Positions 24,201-35,770 are shown, counted from the stretch's first letter. The stretch is 64,000 nt of DNA from Symsagittifera roscoffensis (GCF_963678635.1 NC_087063.1:63905290-63969289), one strand, 5' to 3'. Program-made: numbers and translations. Notes: generated by a model not told the origin, from the letters alone.

Positions 24201-26110
24201 ACGAAAGGTACTGGGACAGTACAAAGTGTCCCAACACTTGAGTGAGGGGTCATGGGACAGTACAAAGTGTCCCAACACTTGAGCACGGAGGTTTTGGGGC
24301 AGTGCGAAGTGTCCCAACGCTTGAGTGGGAGGTCTTGGAACAGTACAAAGTGTCCCAAGACTTGAGCAGGGAGGTCTTGGGACAGTGCGAAGTGTCCCAA
24401 AGCATGAGTGAGAGTTCTTGACACAGTGCGAAGTGTCCCAACACTTGAGTGAGGGGTCATGGGACAGTAAGAAGTGTCCCAACACTTGACCAGGGAGAAT
24501 ACAAAGTGTCCCAAGACTTGAGCAGGGAGGTCTTGGGACAGTGCGAAGTGTCCCAAAGCATGAGTGAGAGTTCTTGACACAGTGCGAAGTGTCCCAACGC
24601 ATGAGTGAGGTGTCTTGGGACAGTACGAAGTGTCCCAACGCTTGAGTGAGGGGTCTTGGAACAGTACGAAGGGTCCCAAGACTTGAGCAGGGAGGTCTTG
24701 GACAGTGGGAAGTGTCCCAAAGCATGAGTGAGAGTTCTTGGGACAGTGCGAAGTGTCCCAACACTTGAGTGAGGGGTCATGGGACAGTACGAAGTGTCCC
24801 AACACTTCACCAGGGAGAACCTGGGGCAGTGCGAAGTGTCCCAACGCATGAATGAGGTGTCTTGGGGCAGTACGAAGTGTCCCAACACTCGAGCAGGGAG
24901 GTCTTGGGACAGTGCGAAGTGTCCCAAAGCATGAGTGAGAGTTCTTGGGACAGTGCGAAGTGTCCCAACACTTGAGTGAGGGGTAATGGGACAGTACGAA
25001 GTGTCCCAACACTTAAGCAGGTAGTCTTGGGACAGTGCGAAGTGTCCCAACACTTGAGTGAGAGGTCTTGGGACAGTACGAAGTGTCCAAACACTAGGAC
25101 GAAAGGTACTGGGACAGTACAAAGTGTCCCAACACTTGAATGAGGGGTCATGGGACAGTACAAAGTGTCCCAACACTTGAGCAGGGAGGTATTGGGACAG
25201 TGCGAAGCGTCCCAAAGCATGGGTGAGAGATCTTGGGACAGTGCTAAGTGTCTCAACACTTGAGTGAGGGGTCATGAGACAGTACGAAGTGTCCCAACAC
25301 TTGAGCAGGGAGGTCTTGGGGACAGTGCGAAGTGTCTCAACGCTTGAGTGAGGTGTCTTGGGACAGTACGAAATGTCCCAACGCTTGAGTGAGGGGTCTT
25401 GGAACAGTACGAAGTGTCCCAAGACTTGAGCAGGGAGGTCTTGGGACAGTGCGAAGTGTCCCAAAGCATGAGTGAGAGTTCTTGGGACAGTGCGAAGTGT
25501 CCCAACACTTGAGTGAGGGGTCATGGGACAGTACGAAGTGTCCCAACACTTGAGCAGGTAGTCTTGGGACAGTGCGAAGTGTCCCAACACTTGAGTGAGA
25601 GGTCTTGGGACAGTACGAAGTGTCCCAACACTAGGACGAAAGGTACTGGGACAGTACAAAGTGTCCCAACACTTGGACGAAGGGTCTTGGGACAGTGTGA
25701 AGTGTCCCAACAGTTGAGTGGGAGGTCTTGGGACAGTGCGAGGTGTCCCAACACTTGAGTGAGAAGTCTTGGGACAGTACGTAGTGTCACAACACTAGAA
25801 CAGAGAGGTCTTGGGACAGTGCGAAGTGCCCCAACACTAGGACAAAAGGTCTTGGGACAGTGTGAAGTGTCCCAACAGTTGAGTGGGAGGTCTTGGGACA
25901 GTGCGAGGTGTCCAAACACTTGAGTGAGAAGTCTTGGGACAGTACGTAGTGTCACAACACTAGAACAGAGAGGTCTTGGGACAGTGTGAAGTGTCCCAAC
26001 ACTAAAGCAAAGAGGTCTTCGGAGAGTGCGAGGTGTACCAACACTTGAGCATAGGGTCCTAGGAGAGTTAGAAGACGCCCTGGGATAGCTTGAAGTGTCC
26101 CAACACTTGA
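15208..26110. repeat. 41 bp tandem array (satellite) in the 5' leader of element 2
   Basis: More than 200 monomers of about 41 bp. Each contains the arm TTGGGACA, an 8-base loop (GTGCGAAG or GTACGAAG), the matching arm TGTCCCAA, and then an ACTTGAG-containing spacer ending in GGTC. Two monomer types tend to alternate (spacer GTGAG... versus GCAGG...), giving an 82-83 bp higher-order unit. The GTCTTGGGACAG core is shared with the array of element 1. Long open frames on both strands in this interval are by-products of the repeat. Confidence 0.95.
16552..22631. repeat. Higher-order duplications carrying a 180 bp leader box
   Basis: A box starting GTCGTGTTTCGG and containing TTAATAAAGGG, GTGGTACCGGGG and GATCTAA recurs at 16552, 17630, 18749, 19785, 20243, 21705 and 22454, besides the leader copy at 15070. 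The spacings are 1078, 1119, 1036, 458, 1462 and 749. The 16552-17629 and 17630-18748 units are nearly identical apart from one added 41 bp monomer and scattered substitutions, so they are recent segmental duplications. Confidence 0.9.
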
Positions 26111-26294
26111 GGAAAAGCACCAGGAACCATTCAGAACGATCAAAAACAGCTAAAAGTCCAAACTATTAAGATCACGAACTCGAATGATATTTTCTTACAA
26201 GAATGAGGAAAATTTTTTATTTTTTTTTGTAAATTTTAGAATAGGAACTTGTAAATATTAAAATTGTAATTAAAGTAAATTGTAAATAAAAATC
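26111..26294 (+). other. AT-rich leader between array and gag (element 2)
   Basis: The array fades out near 26110. The remaining sequence is AT-rich, similar to that of element 1, and contains a pyrimidine-rich run ending GTAAATTTTAG near 26238, which resembles a 3' splice site, before the gag ATG at 26295. Confidence 0.5.
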
Positions 26295-29228
26295 ATGAGG
26301 TTAAGTAGGGTACCGATACCAGATAAAAGAGTTCCAGAATCAAAGAAAAACCATAACTCGTCGCAACGGAAAGCAACACTATCGGATCCGAAAGTAATGA
26401 GAAAGAACTTTTCAGTGAACATGGTCAACAGAAGAAGCGTAAAGGAACACAAGTCGAAAGAAAGCGCTGTGGAAGGACCAACTTTACTTGCTATAGAAAT
26501 CGATCATGAGACCACAGATCAGAGTGTTGACGAAGTGGAAAGGAAAACAACGGAATCACCACCAATGCCGAATGCAGAAGAACAAGAAAAGAAGACGATA
26601 GAGTTCTCACCAATTGATATTGTAGAGGACACAACAAGCAACACGCCGGAAACGATAAAAAATATGATTCTCAAACAAAAAGAACGTCGTTCACAGAGGG
26701 GACTGCAGCAATGGTCGGAATGAAAAGAGGAGGTGGTACAAACAACCGAGAAAAGCAAAACATTTGGAACAGATCGGCAATAACAACAAAGGCCAAACAA
26801 GACGGAGAGCAGGTCAAACGTGGGGCGACAGCTAACCATGAAAAAACAACTTCTCTTGAGCTGGGCGACCTGATGAAAAAGTTGGAGCGAATCGACAAGA
26901 AATTGAAGTGCAGCGAAGAGGATCGACAAATGCTAAAAAAGGAAATACAATATAACAAGAACGAGAACCTACACAACTGCTTCAACCTGGCAAGGGCGGC
27001 GGAAAAAAGTTACAGCAGATGTCAGACAAGGTACAGGCCACCGAAAAAGAGCGAGAGAAACATATCATAAAGACATGCAGGAAATGAAGCAACGGTACGG
27101 CACTGTGAACAAAAAGTTGTGGAATCTAGAGACGAGAATGGACACAATGAGCAAATACCAAGCTGAAAGTTCTTGTGCCATACAGTCCAAACTGGATGCT
27201 CTCTTGAAAAACTCTACAGCGCAAGACAAACTGGTAGCAGATAGACCGCAAGGCACCAGAGTTGACTTCATAGAACCGCAAAACACCAGAAGATTCCAGT
27301 AGGAACACAAATGTAGCACCTGACGCCATGACATGGGCAACCACCTGGGAAATGATGAACAGGACACTGGAAGCGTTTGCGACAAGGAACACTGACTCGA
27401 ATGAAAGAGGAAGTGGTAAATCCAGGAAGACCTTCAAGAAACCCAAAGAGTTCATAGACGACTCGGATGGCTGCATTGACACATGGGTGGAAGTCATGAG
27501 ACTACAATTAGAACAGGACAACTTGAAGTACCCTCCACGAGAACGACAGAGACCGACCAAAACGAGGATCAGAAAAAACCGGGACCAGCGACCGACTACA
27601 GGACAACAACGGACCATGGAACAACTACTCTTGAGCTAAGCGACTTGATGGCGAAGCTAGATCAGATAGATGAGAAACTGAAGCACAGTGAAGAGGACAG
27701 AAATGTGATAAGGAAAGAAATGAGAAACAACAAACACGAGTACCTGGACAACTATTTCCATCTAGCGAGAGCAACGGAGGAAAAGCTTCAGCAGATGTCT
27801 GACAAAGTAGGCACCACTGATGGAGAGCGAGACAAGAACATCAGAAAAGACATGCGAGAAATGAAGCAGCGATATGACGCAGTGAATAGCCAGTTGGGGA
27901 GTTTGGAAACGAGAATGGATACGATGAGTAGGGACCAAGCTGAGAGCTCAAGTGCGATACAGACGAAGTTAGACGCTATCTTGAGGAACTCAACAACACA
28001 AGACAGGCCAGCGGCAGAGCGGACACAAGGTAATAGAGTTGACTTCGTGGAACCATAAAGGAACAAACGACAGTCAACACCGTTACCAGCAACCCGAGAG
28101 GCTGCGAGTACGGCACCGGTGGGGGCCAAGGCTATTATAAAAAGTGGAACAGCGAACACAACAAGTGGCCAGGAGACTCCACGACTCAGAAAAACGTGGG
28201 ACCGGATGCCATGACATGGGGAAGCACCTGGGAAATGATGAACAGGACACTAGAGGCCTTCGCTACAAGGAACACCGACTCGAGTGACAGAGGAAGCAAC
28301 AAATCCAGGAAAACTTTCAAGAAACCAAAAAAATTCAAAGATGATTCAGACGGATGCATTGACACTTGGGTAGAAGTCATGAGGTTGCACTTGGAACAAG
28401 ACAACTTGAACGATGAGAGGCAAGCATGCACAGCGATACTGAGCAATCTAGAGGGTACAGCGTTGAAATGCGTAGAAGCAAAGAAGGAAGAGGAACGTGA
28501 TACTGCAGACAAGATCTTCGAAATACTGTTGAATCGATTCGGATCAGGATTGAAGGGCCACCAAGCTATGATGAGATTTGAAAAAAGAAGACAGAGGGAC
28601 GACGAGTCAATCTATCGGTTCCTGGATGACGTTGAGAGCCTGAGAAGAAGGAGTGATCCGGAAGAATCAACAAAGAGAAAAAATTTCAGCATCGCCTCGA
28701 AGTTTATCGACGGGGTAAAAAGTGACGACTTGAGAACGATGTTGGCGACGTATTATACACTTTCAAAGGATAATGCACCAACCCCAGAAGAGATGAGACA
28801 AAAGTGTAGGGAGTACATGTTGATGAAACCAAAAAAAGTACCAAATAATCATCAAAATAGGCGCAAGGTGCTTCTTCTGTAATAAAGAGGGCCATTTCAG
28901 GATGGACTGTCCGTTGTTTTGTAAGGCTGTGAGGAATCAAAATTATCCCAAACACAAATTAGTACTGGTTGCAGTACAGAATACGAGGAACAGACAAGCC
29001 GAAATCGATTTGAAGAACACGGAGGCAGTCAGTGGGGAATTATCGACAAAAACGGTGAAAGCGGTAGCGCAAGTCAAAACTGCCATAGAGGCCGAGGCTG
29101 GGAATTCACTGGAGATAAACTATGAGAAAGCTGCTGCAGAAGCAATCAACAGAGTGAAGCAAGACTTGGCGACAAAAGAAATCGAGCAACGACTGAGGCA
29201 GGAGGTAGAGAAACAGAGATTGAATTAG
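26295..29228 (+). pseudogene. gag of element 2, frameshifted and internally duplicated
   Basis: It starts ATG at 26295 (Met-Arg-Leu-Ser-Arg-Val), equivalent to 6597 in element 1. Pieces: 26295-26723 disordered N-terminus; 26711-27302 coiled coil; 27328-27530 beginning of the capsid region; then a second coiled coil 27483-28058 and a second capsid region 28196-28882, i.e. a tandem duplication of about 0.8-0.9 kb. A CCHC knuckle (C-x2-C-x4-H-x4-C) is at 28869-28910 in another frame; the first knuckle seen in element 1 is missing. 28902-29228 is the gag tail (EKAAAEAINRVKQDLATKE). Confidence 0.85.
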
Positions 29229-29690
29229 ACGCTCTGCAGAACAATCCCAGTGCCAGAAGCCACAGAGAGCGCAGCAAACGGTGGTAATTGCAACACTCTA
29301 AAAATGGTGACGGGAAAACCATTTGGCACATTGAAAATTATCGAAAATAATGTCGATAATCACAGTGGGAGGTCACAAAGTAACTAGAAACCTGAGTGAA
29401 CCGAGTGATCAGACGATAACGCACATCGATCTGTACGCAGATTACTTGAGTGCAGTTAGCCCGCAAACAACTTCTAGAGCCGTGAGGGCACTACTCACAA
29501 TAGGTAGCAGCAAATCAGTTACACAATAGGTACACGGAAGCATATGGTCCACATGAGGTAATGCTAAACATAGATGGAATAAACATCTACACGAAGACCA
29601 TGGTAACATGTGATTAAGACCTAGCCGGACAAATCTACTTGGGTAGAGAAGAACTAAAAGTGAGATCGAGTGTCACTGTGCCATGTTAGA
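29229..29690 (+). pseudogene. Decayed gag-protease junction (element 2)
   Basis: Short sense-strand pieces remain in shifting frames (VTGKPFGTLKI, HIDLYADYLSAVSPQTTSRAV, IYLGREELKVRS). The last resembles the end of an aspartic-protease-like fold. Stops are frequent. It is coding sequence of the element, now broken. Confidence 0.45.
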
Positions 29691-30361
29691 AGAAAACGCG
29701 GTGCATATCGGGACGGAAGCAGACGTATCTGCACACATACTAGACATAAGCGGAAAGAATACTCAACTGCGTAGGTTACTGGACACAGGGGCGGTCTTGA
29801 GCTTCATACCAATCGGAACATGGAAGAGGATGGCTTCGACAAAGACGACTTGATAGACTCGAGAATACGGCTGTCGGCAGCAAACTAAGGGCCGCTGCAG
29901 GTACTAGGTAGAACACCAATAATAGCCCTAAACTTGGGAGAATGCCATTTGTGGATGAGCTTCCTCGTGGTGGAGAATCTAGATGAGTCTGAGCAATTCT
30001 TTTTAGCCAAAGACTTCATCGGGAATTTCGATGTAACAATTGATCTAAGCAATGCGATGTTCAGGATTCGGAACCCGGAAAGGAAGTACGTAATTAAACC
30101 GGTAAATTTGATAATGGCGAATAAGAATAAAGCAACGGTATTTTTGAGTAGGAGGGTAAGGCTGAAGGCACACGAAGCGGCAATAGTAAGCCTGCGGATG
30201 AAAAATTATAATGAACTAAGTGACAATAAACAAGTGTGCATAGTCCCAAATCCAAATAGTCAAAGCGCTGCTATTTTAGGAAGATCATTCTCGATAACCA
30301 AGATTGGACTCTTTGTCAGTGTTTTGTTGAAGGGGGATGCAAAATTTTTTTACAACTCTTG
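29691..30361 (+). pseudogene. Retropepsin-like protease and connector (element 2)
   Basis: The catalytic DTGA is encoded at 29782-29793 (LLDTGAVLSFIP). After a frameshift the frame 29934-30362 continues with the protease C-terminal half (FLAKDFIGNFDVTIDL) and the protease-RT connector. The family enzyme is a dimeric aspartic protease that cuts Gag-Pol. It is absent from element 1. Confidence 0.75.
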
Positions 30362-30690
30362 ATTTAGGATGGGCTTTTTGGCAGGTTCCACTGAGGAAGC
30401 AGGACAGAGACAAAACAGGGTTTGCCTGCGAGCTGAGGCTGTTTCAATGGAAAAGAATGCACTTTGGCCTTTGCAATGCCACGGCTACGTTTCAACGATT
30501 GATGGCACACGCATTGACAAGTGTAACGAAGAAATATGGCAACCTGGTGATGTGCTAATTGGACGACGTAGTAACAGCGACACCTACTCTAGAGGACCAC
30601 ATCGAGCGACTAGATGAGGTGTTCGCTTGCATGAAAAGAGCGGGACTAAAATGCAAGCCATCGAAGTGCGAGATACTCAAGGAATCAAAT
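30337..30690 (+). pseudogene. Reverse transcriptase palm (element 2)
   Basis: It reads FTTLDLGWAFWQVPL, KTGFACELRLFQWKRM, FGLCNATATFQRLMAHAL, then VMC followed by a stop and LDD where element 1 has YVDD: the Tyr codon became TAA and Val became Leu. HIERLDEVFACMKR and LKCKPSKCEIL follow in frame. The fingers are largely deleted upstream. Inactive. Confidence 0.85.
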
Positions 30691-30803
30691 TAAATAACTG
30701 GGGAGGATGGTGGATAAACATGACATCAGACCAGACCCAGACGCAGTAGAAGCGGTGCTAACTTGGAAATCACCAAGTTTAACTTGGAATTCACCAAACC
30801 CAC

Positions 30804-31415
30804 GTGGTAACAGAGCATCAACTGATGAACTTCTTGGGTTTTGCGAACTATTACAGGGAATTCATTAAGGGTTATGCGGACAAAGTATACCCGATGCAAC
30901 AACTCATGAGGCACAAAGGCAAGAAATTCACGTGGAACAACGCAGCAGAAGAGTCATTCCAGAGGTTAAAGAAGGAGTTGTGTGAAGCACCTGTGCTAGG
31001 TATGCCAACGGAAAAAGGAATGTACGTGCTGGATACGGATGCGTCGGTAGTCGCGATTTCTGGCATTCTCCATCAAGAACAGGAATGGAACGGGAAGACA
31101 GTCTTAAGACCAATAGCGTTTGGGAGTAAAGTCTTGAGTGATACGGAAATGAAGTACGGGGCGCCGAAAGCAGAGATGTTCGCGGTGGTTACCTTTGTCG
31201 AAAAATATAGAGCATACCTAGGCAGCGAGCCATTCACGCTGCGAGTCGTTAACAGGGCACTCAGCTGGCTGAAAACGTACTCAATGGACCAGAGCTACAT
31301 TGGAAGGTGGATAGTTTGCCTGGACGGATACAGCATGATAATTGAGCATAGGACAAGAGACAAACATCAAAATGCCGATAGCTTGAGTAAGAAGACGGAA
31401 TTCTACGAGAGATAG
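30804..31415 (+). pseudogene. RT connection and RNase H domain (element 2)
   Basis: 203-residue frame: LGFANYYREFIKGYA (connection helix), FTWNNAAEESFQRLKKEL, then the RNase H fold with the first catalytic Asp in LDTDASVVAISGILHQ, the Glu helix (GAPKAEMFAVV) and a C-terminal RDKHQNADSLSKK containing the last Asp. This is the usual Gypsy RNase H arrangement (RT_RNaseH_2 type). The whole domain is deleted in element 1. Confidence 0.85.
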
Positions 31416-31463
31416 GAACAAAGGGAGGCGGACAAGCCAGAATTCAAAAATGGCTTCTCTTTT

Positions 31464-32084
31464 ATGGACAAAGAAACGTACGACAGCCTTCCATTCACGA
31501 GGTGGCTCGACAAGTCAGGTAAACCAATAGAGGATCATCCCGAATTACCAGAGGAGCGTCCAGAGAGAACGATCTTGAAGAGAAACCGAATGCCAATGGA
31601 AGTAATGCTTAAGTCAAAAATAGTGAGGGAAACACTAAAGGCAAAAGGCTACGATCTCAATCAAGTAGAGACGGGAAGTGCAAAGATAGGTGAGGACTTG
31701 AGAGGGTTTCTTGAGAATCTAGCAGACGATAAACCCGTAGTCCGGAACAATGCTAAAGACGGACCAGAAGTCACAATACTGAGAAGAAGGGAGGCAGCGT
31801 ATGGCGAGGACTTGTTAAAAGAAAAGCAACTTGATGACAAAGATGTCGTGCAGTCACTAATTGAGAAAAACCCGGAAGAGATATTAAGGCAGACTATGGT
31901 TCGGAAGAAGAAAGTGTCATTTAGGGAGAAAGCCGAACACCATGGATTAGGTCAGGAGTCCAGGGAGTGGCCCGGAGGAGTGTCATTTAGGGAGGAGGCC
32001 AAACACCTTGGATTAGGTCAAGAGTCCGGGGAGTGGCCCACATCAGAGTCCGATGCGGAGTCCGATGAATGGGATGAAGACTAA
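31464..32084 (+). pseudogene. pol linker (element 2)
   Basis: 206-residue charged linker between RNase H and integrase, alignable from about residue 88 with 3495-3230 (minus) of element 1. Near its end a unit of about 24 residues is duplicated in tandem (VSFREKAEHHGLGQES and VSFREEAKHLGLGQES). No domain recognised. Confidence 0.7.
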
Positions 32085-32117
32085 GAGAGGAGTAGCAACG
32101 ACCAAGATCGTGTTTGC

Positions 32118-33433
32118 ATGATATTGGCAGAAGAGAAAATGAGGCACCGTGACAGGGAACTACAAACTGACCCTTCCTCAGGAACGTACAATCTGGATCA
32201 GCAGGAGGTGTACGGAGGTGAAGAACTTGAGAGAATTGCAGTATCAAGGAAACCGTTCAGGGAACTATCGTGCAATTCAAATGTCAGAACAAACCTGGTG
32301 CCAGATGATGACAGGAAGGTCTTGAGAAAGATAGTTTGCGTCAAGCTAAGAGACGACATCCACAGTCCTGGAGAAATGAATGGTCAGATGATGGCATTGA
32401 TGGAACACGTCAAGGCGAGATACATACTGTCAGATCTGATACGAGCCCAGAAGAATGACAAGATGACGAGCAACCTCTCCAAATGGATCTGGACAGGAGT
32501 CAAAGTGAAAGGGAATCTGGAGGAAGACAGTTACAAGATCTTGAGTCAGTTCTACAAGGAGAGAAAAGATTTACTCTATCACACAGCTGATGGTGTGGTA
32601 GTCTGTAGAAGAAAAGATGAGGAGAAGATGTTACACAAGCATAATCTCATCATACTACCACAGTTATACCAGACGGAAGTATTATTCAGATCGCACGACC
32701 AAATGGGACATCAGGGGATAGACAAGGTACAACAAAAAACACACAGGTTTGATTGGCCAGGGTTAAGAAAGGCTTGCGAGAGATGGGTGAACGCATGCCT
32801 GGCGTGTTTAAAAGTGAAAGGTGCAGGAAAAATGAAGTTCCCACTCAAGTCCGTAGAGAGCTCGGAATTTAACGAAGTCGTGCAGATAGACCATCAGAAG
32901 ATCTGCATGACCGACTCGGGATATAATCAAATACTGGTCATAATAGACCACTTTACGAAGTTGGCAGAAGCAGTGCCATGTCAAACAGCCTCATCGGAGG
33001 AGACTTTTGACTATTTGATAACGCATCGGACAACGGGAAATCCTTCGTGGGGAACCCAACAAAAGAGTTGATGAGGAGATCGCACATTGCCCAAGCACAC
33101 TCAACAACTTACCATCCTCAGACTAACGGACTGGTGGAGAGACAAAACAGAATTCTGGTGAACATGCTCAGAGTGTATTGCTCGAGATACATCACAGACT
33201 GGGATAAGTATCTGCCGCAAGTGGTAGGGGCGTACAACAGCACGCAACACTCAACAACAGGAATCAGCCCCTTCATGATGTTAACGGGCAGGGAGAGAGC
33301 GTTGTCCCTAACATTCTTTTACCCAGAATACGAAGGGAAAAAGACGTCTCCTAATGTTTATGTGAAAGAAGCGGTCAAGAGACAGCAGGAGGAACACGGC
33401 GCAAACACAAATGAGGCAGTGGAAGAAGTATGA
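32118..33433 (+). pseudogene. Integrase (element 2)
   Basis: 32118-33071 contains the linker end, the zinc-binding HHCC set (RSHDQMGHQGIDK ... CERWVNACLACL) and the first catalytic Asp (VVQIDHQKICMT). A deletion of about 40 bases after ITH removes the segment before the second Asp and shifts the frame. SDNGKSF (second Asp) is at about 33025 and 33047-33433 carries NGLVERQNR with the catalytic Glu. Ribonuclease-H-like strand transferase of the rve family, broken. Confidence 0.85.
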
Positions 33434-34148
33434 TGAGAAAATACTTCAGGCGAAACCGTATGCAGTGGGACAATATGTTTGGATGTTTCAGAATACCATA
33501 CCTCCGAAGGGAACAAAAAAACAGCTAAAGAAATGGCGAGGACCGTTCATGATAACGGAGGTACACCAGCAGGGACGGCCCTACCGCTTGAGTACAGGGC
33601 GTGCAGGGCACTATGAAAATCTGAAGCCTCATGTCCCATCTTCGGGAGTCTGGTGCGTAACGCAGAATATGGAAGGAATCGAGTACCTATTGGTAGAGCC
33701 AGCATGCAAAGTGAATGAAAAAGGCACCAGAGAAAAGAATGATGGCAACGAGGACGTGAGCATGGATGATAATGAGAAGATAGATGCAGACTCAGATGCG
33801 GGATCCTTTGCGGAGGAAGATTGGAATGATCCAGAGCAGAACGAGGTTTCAAAGTGGACGGAGCCAGACTTGCCGAAGACAGCAGGAATAAGGAATGGCA
33901 ATTGCAAGCGGACAGGAATGAGATACAACAGGTGTGGGGATGACTTCTTGATTGACAAAATACAACCCGATGAGATAGGCGAAGAGTAAGTGAGTGTGGG
34001 CGAGCTGATAGCCGATGAAGAATGGCAAATCATCAACGAATGCGAACACTACTTGCAGGAGGATTACTCGATACCAGAACGAGAAACATATCTGGAGCAG
34101 AGCGAGATAGAAAGGAGGCAAAACACAAACTTGAGGATACTGGAATAG
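33411..34148 (+). pseudogene. Integrase C-terminus and acidic linker (element 2)
   Basis: The frame 33411-33989 carries the GPY/F-type segment (KKWRGPFMITEVHQQG) and the conserved GHYENLKPHVPS, then an acidic linker. After a stop at 33987 (TAA) the linker continues as IADEEWQIIN to about 34148. Collinear with residues 240-480 of the element 1 frame. Confidence 0.8.
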
Positions 34149-34931
34149 ATGCGTGACCTCAAGAACAAGGGAGAAGAAGTGCAAAGTATCCAGCAGGTCG
34201 ACGTGTCAGCGGAAAAACATGTGAAAACGAAAGACCCGCTCTTCGGTTGGACAGCAACCGACCGGCTACTTGAGATACCACCAGACAATTTAGACTCAGC
34301 ATCGACGACGGGGACGTCGATAAATATTTTTGTCCGGGGAGTGGGGGTAGGACTTACCCACACCAAAATTTTGATGATAAAGAAGCTCAGGGAAGTGAGA
34401 GAGACCAACGGGTTGGAATTGGATCAGGTGGAGGCTGAGCCTACCATAGGGCAAAATTTCAAGACAAAACTTGAAATACCCAATGAATATTCAGAGAACA
34501 TACTGATCACGGAAAACGACTTCATCTTGTCAGACAGGACAAGCGCGATCTGCATAACGGCAGACATGAGCTTCAAATCGAGACTTGAGGCCGACTTTGA
34601 GAGAGAATATCAGAACGTGGAGTTTCTATTTAGGCGGAGACCGGGGATTGGGAGGAATGGCTGCGCTTCCTCCCTCAGTTTCACAAGTTCCGGGCAAATA
34701 CCTGTGCTTTTTAGTAACAAGGGTCAATGAAGGAACACGATAGAACCCGAACACTTGAAGTTGGCACTAACGAGTTTCAGGGACTTCTTGGTCGAATGAA
34801 GGATAATGGAGGTCTCGATGCCAGTCTATGACCCAAACAGGGACAAGTTGAACCCCAGGGAATTGTCCGCCATCCTACGCGTGGTCTTTGCAGAAACGGG
34901 GATAACGGTACATCTACACAAGAAGTACTAA
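34149..34931 (+). pseudogene. Pol C-terminal extension with macrodomain-like module (element 2)
   Basis: The frame from 34149 carries NIFVRGVGVGLTH and the buried strand SAICITADMSFK. A frameshift near 34655 and another near 34727 move the rest (GKYLCFLVTRVNE; helix; MEVSMPVYDPNRDKLNPREL; ITVHLHKKY) to other frames, ending in TAA at 34929-34931. It is the same module as 322-774. The Asp of NRDKL, kept here, is where TARG1-type enzymes carry their catalytic Asp by my eye alignment; the TARG1 Lys position reads Arg (LVTRV). Confidence 0.55.
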
Positions 34932-35289
34932 TTGAGTATCGCCTGAGCTTCGGGCGGACACGGAGGTCTTGAGTTAGGAGGCAAAGGACTCTCGAGTTGG
35001 GTTAAAGGGGGGCACGATTTAGGTACAAGGGGGCGCGAAGCAGGTAGACATATTTTCATGTAATTGGCATGACAGTTAAATCTCAGAGAGTTAATGGTGC
35101 TTAAACATGAAATGAATCTGCATGCTCTTAATATCACTCTTTGAATTTTTTTAGCAAATAATTGGTGGGATAACGTTTTAAAAACACAAAAAATGGGGGA
35201 GCGGCTTAGGTTAGGCACAGAACATCTTGGTCTAAAAAATGGGTTTTATTTTCGGATTGATTTGCAAAATTGAATTGACGACCAGGCCA
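34932..35289 (+). other. Noncoding spacer between pol and accessory region
   Basis: No open frame. It matches 1-321 (minus), which ends at the window border, so its extent in element 1 is unknown. This spacer is internal to element 2, not an LTR: it shares nothing with the LTRs at 12771, 47545 or 48419. Confidence 0.65.
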
Positions 35290-35315
35290 CACTCATTTGA
35301 AGAGAGAAGGAGATC

Positions 35316-35570
35316 TTGAGCAAGTTCTCTATTAGCAGTGTCAGAGCTGAGTGTATCTGGACCTTAGTGTATCTGGAGCCTGGTGCGGAGCTGAATCAGA
35401 TGCTGACCCTTATGGTGGCGATCAAGTCGGAGACGTCTTGCGAGCCGGAACTGATGCTATTTGCGGGAATGAACCACCACCTGCATGCGGCAGGACTTCT
35501 GGAGCACCTGAGAGGTGAGGCAACAACACCCAAGAAAATCTGGACGTTGTTCGCCGCGATGAAAAGATAA
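35316..35570 (+). pseudogene. Accessory gene fragment with GMNH motif
   Basis: 84-residue frame ending SCEPELMLFAGMNHHLHAAG and so on. It is a partial duplicate of 37229-37370, where the same block reads FAGKNDHLHAAG. The GxND form would fit block III of an SGNH hydrolase; here Asp is His. Immediately downstream (35571-35665) is the first of three copies of a Lys/Asp-rich AT-rich segment. Confidence 0.55.
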
Positions 35571-35770
35571 CGCATGTAAAGGCAGCTCTACTCTGAACAA
35601 AAAAACTGATGATAAAATGATTAAGGTTGAAAGGGATGATAAGAATAAGACTAGTAATATGAGCAGTGTCAGAGGGAAACATTTCTCAAGCAGCAATTGG
35701 TAAGGTTTTTCTTGAGTCTAACTGGTAAGGTATTTCTCGAGTCTAAAAGGTAAGGTATTTCTCGAGTTGG
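35571..35770. repeat. AT-rich linker copy and 25 bp minisatellite
   Basis: 35571-35665 is repeated at about 40170-40268 and 43905-43991 (GATGATAAAATGATTAA core), where it lies inside accessory coding sequence. 35695-35770 holds three tandem copies of a 25 bp unit (GGTAAGGTATTTCTCGAGTC-type). Confidence 0.7.

Noticed and set aside
15208-26110. Regularly spaced repeats that might suggest a CRISPR array
   Set aside because: Spacers are not unique, the unit is a plain tandem monomer, there are no cas genes, and the DNA is eukaryotic.
15049-26143. Dozens of frames of 60-423 residues on both strands with LGHFALSQD or TVRSVPTLE repeats
   Set aside because: Products of the 41 bp array (41 codons per three monomers), mostly antisense to the element and in its leader.
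34932-35290. 3' LTR directly after pol in element 2
   Set aside because: The sequence does not match any of the LTRs and has no TG...CA ends. It is shared with element 1 as an internal spacer.
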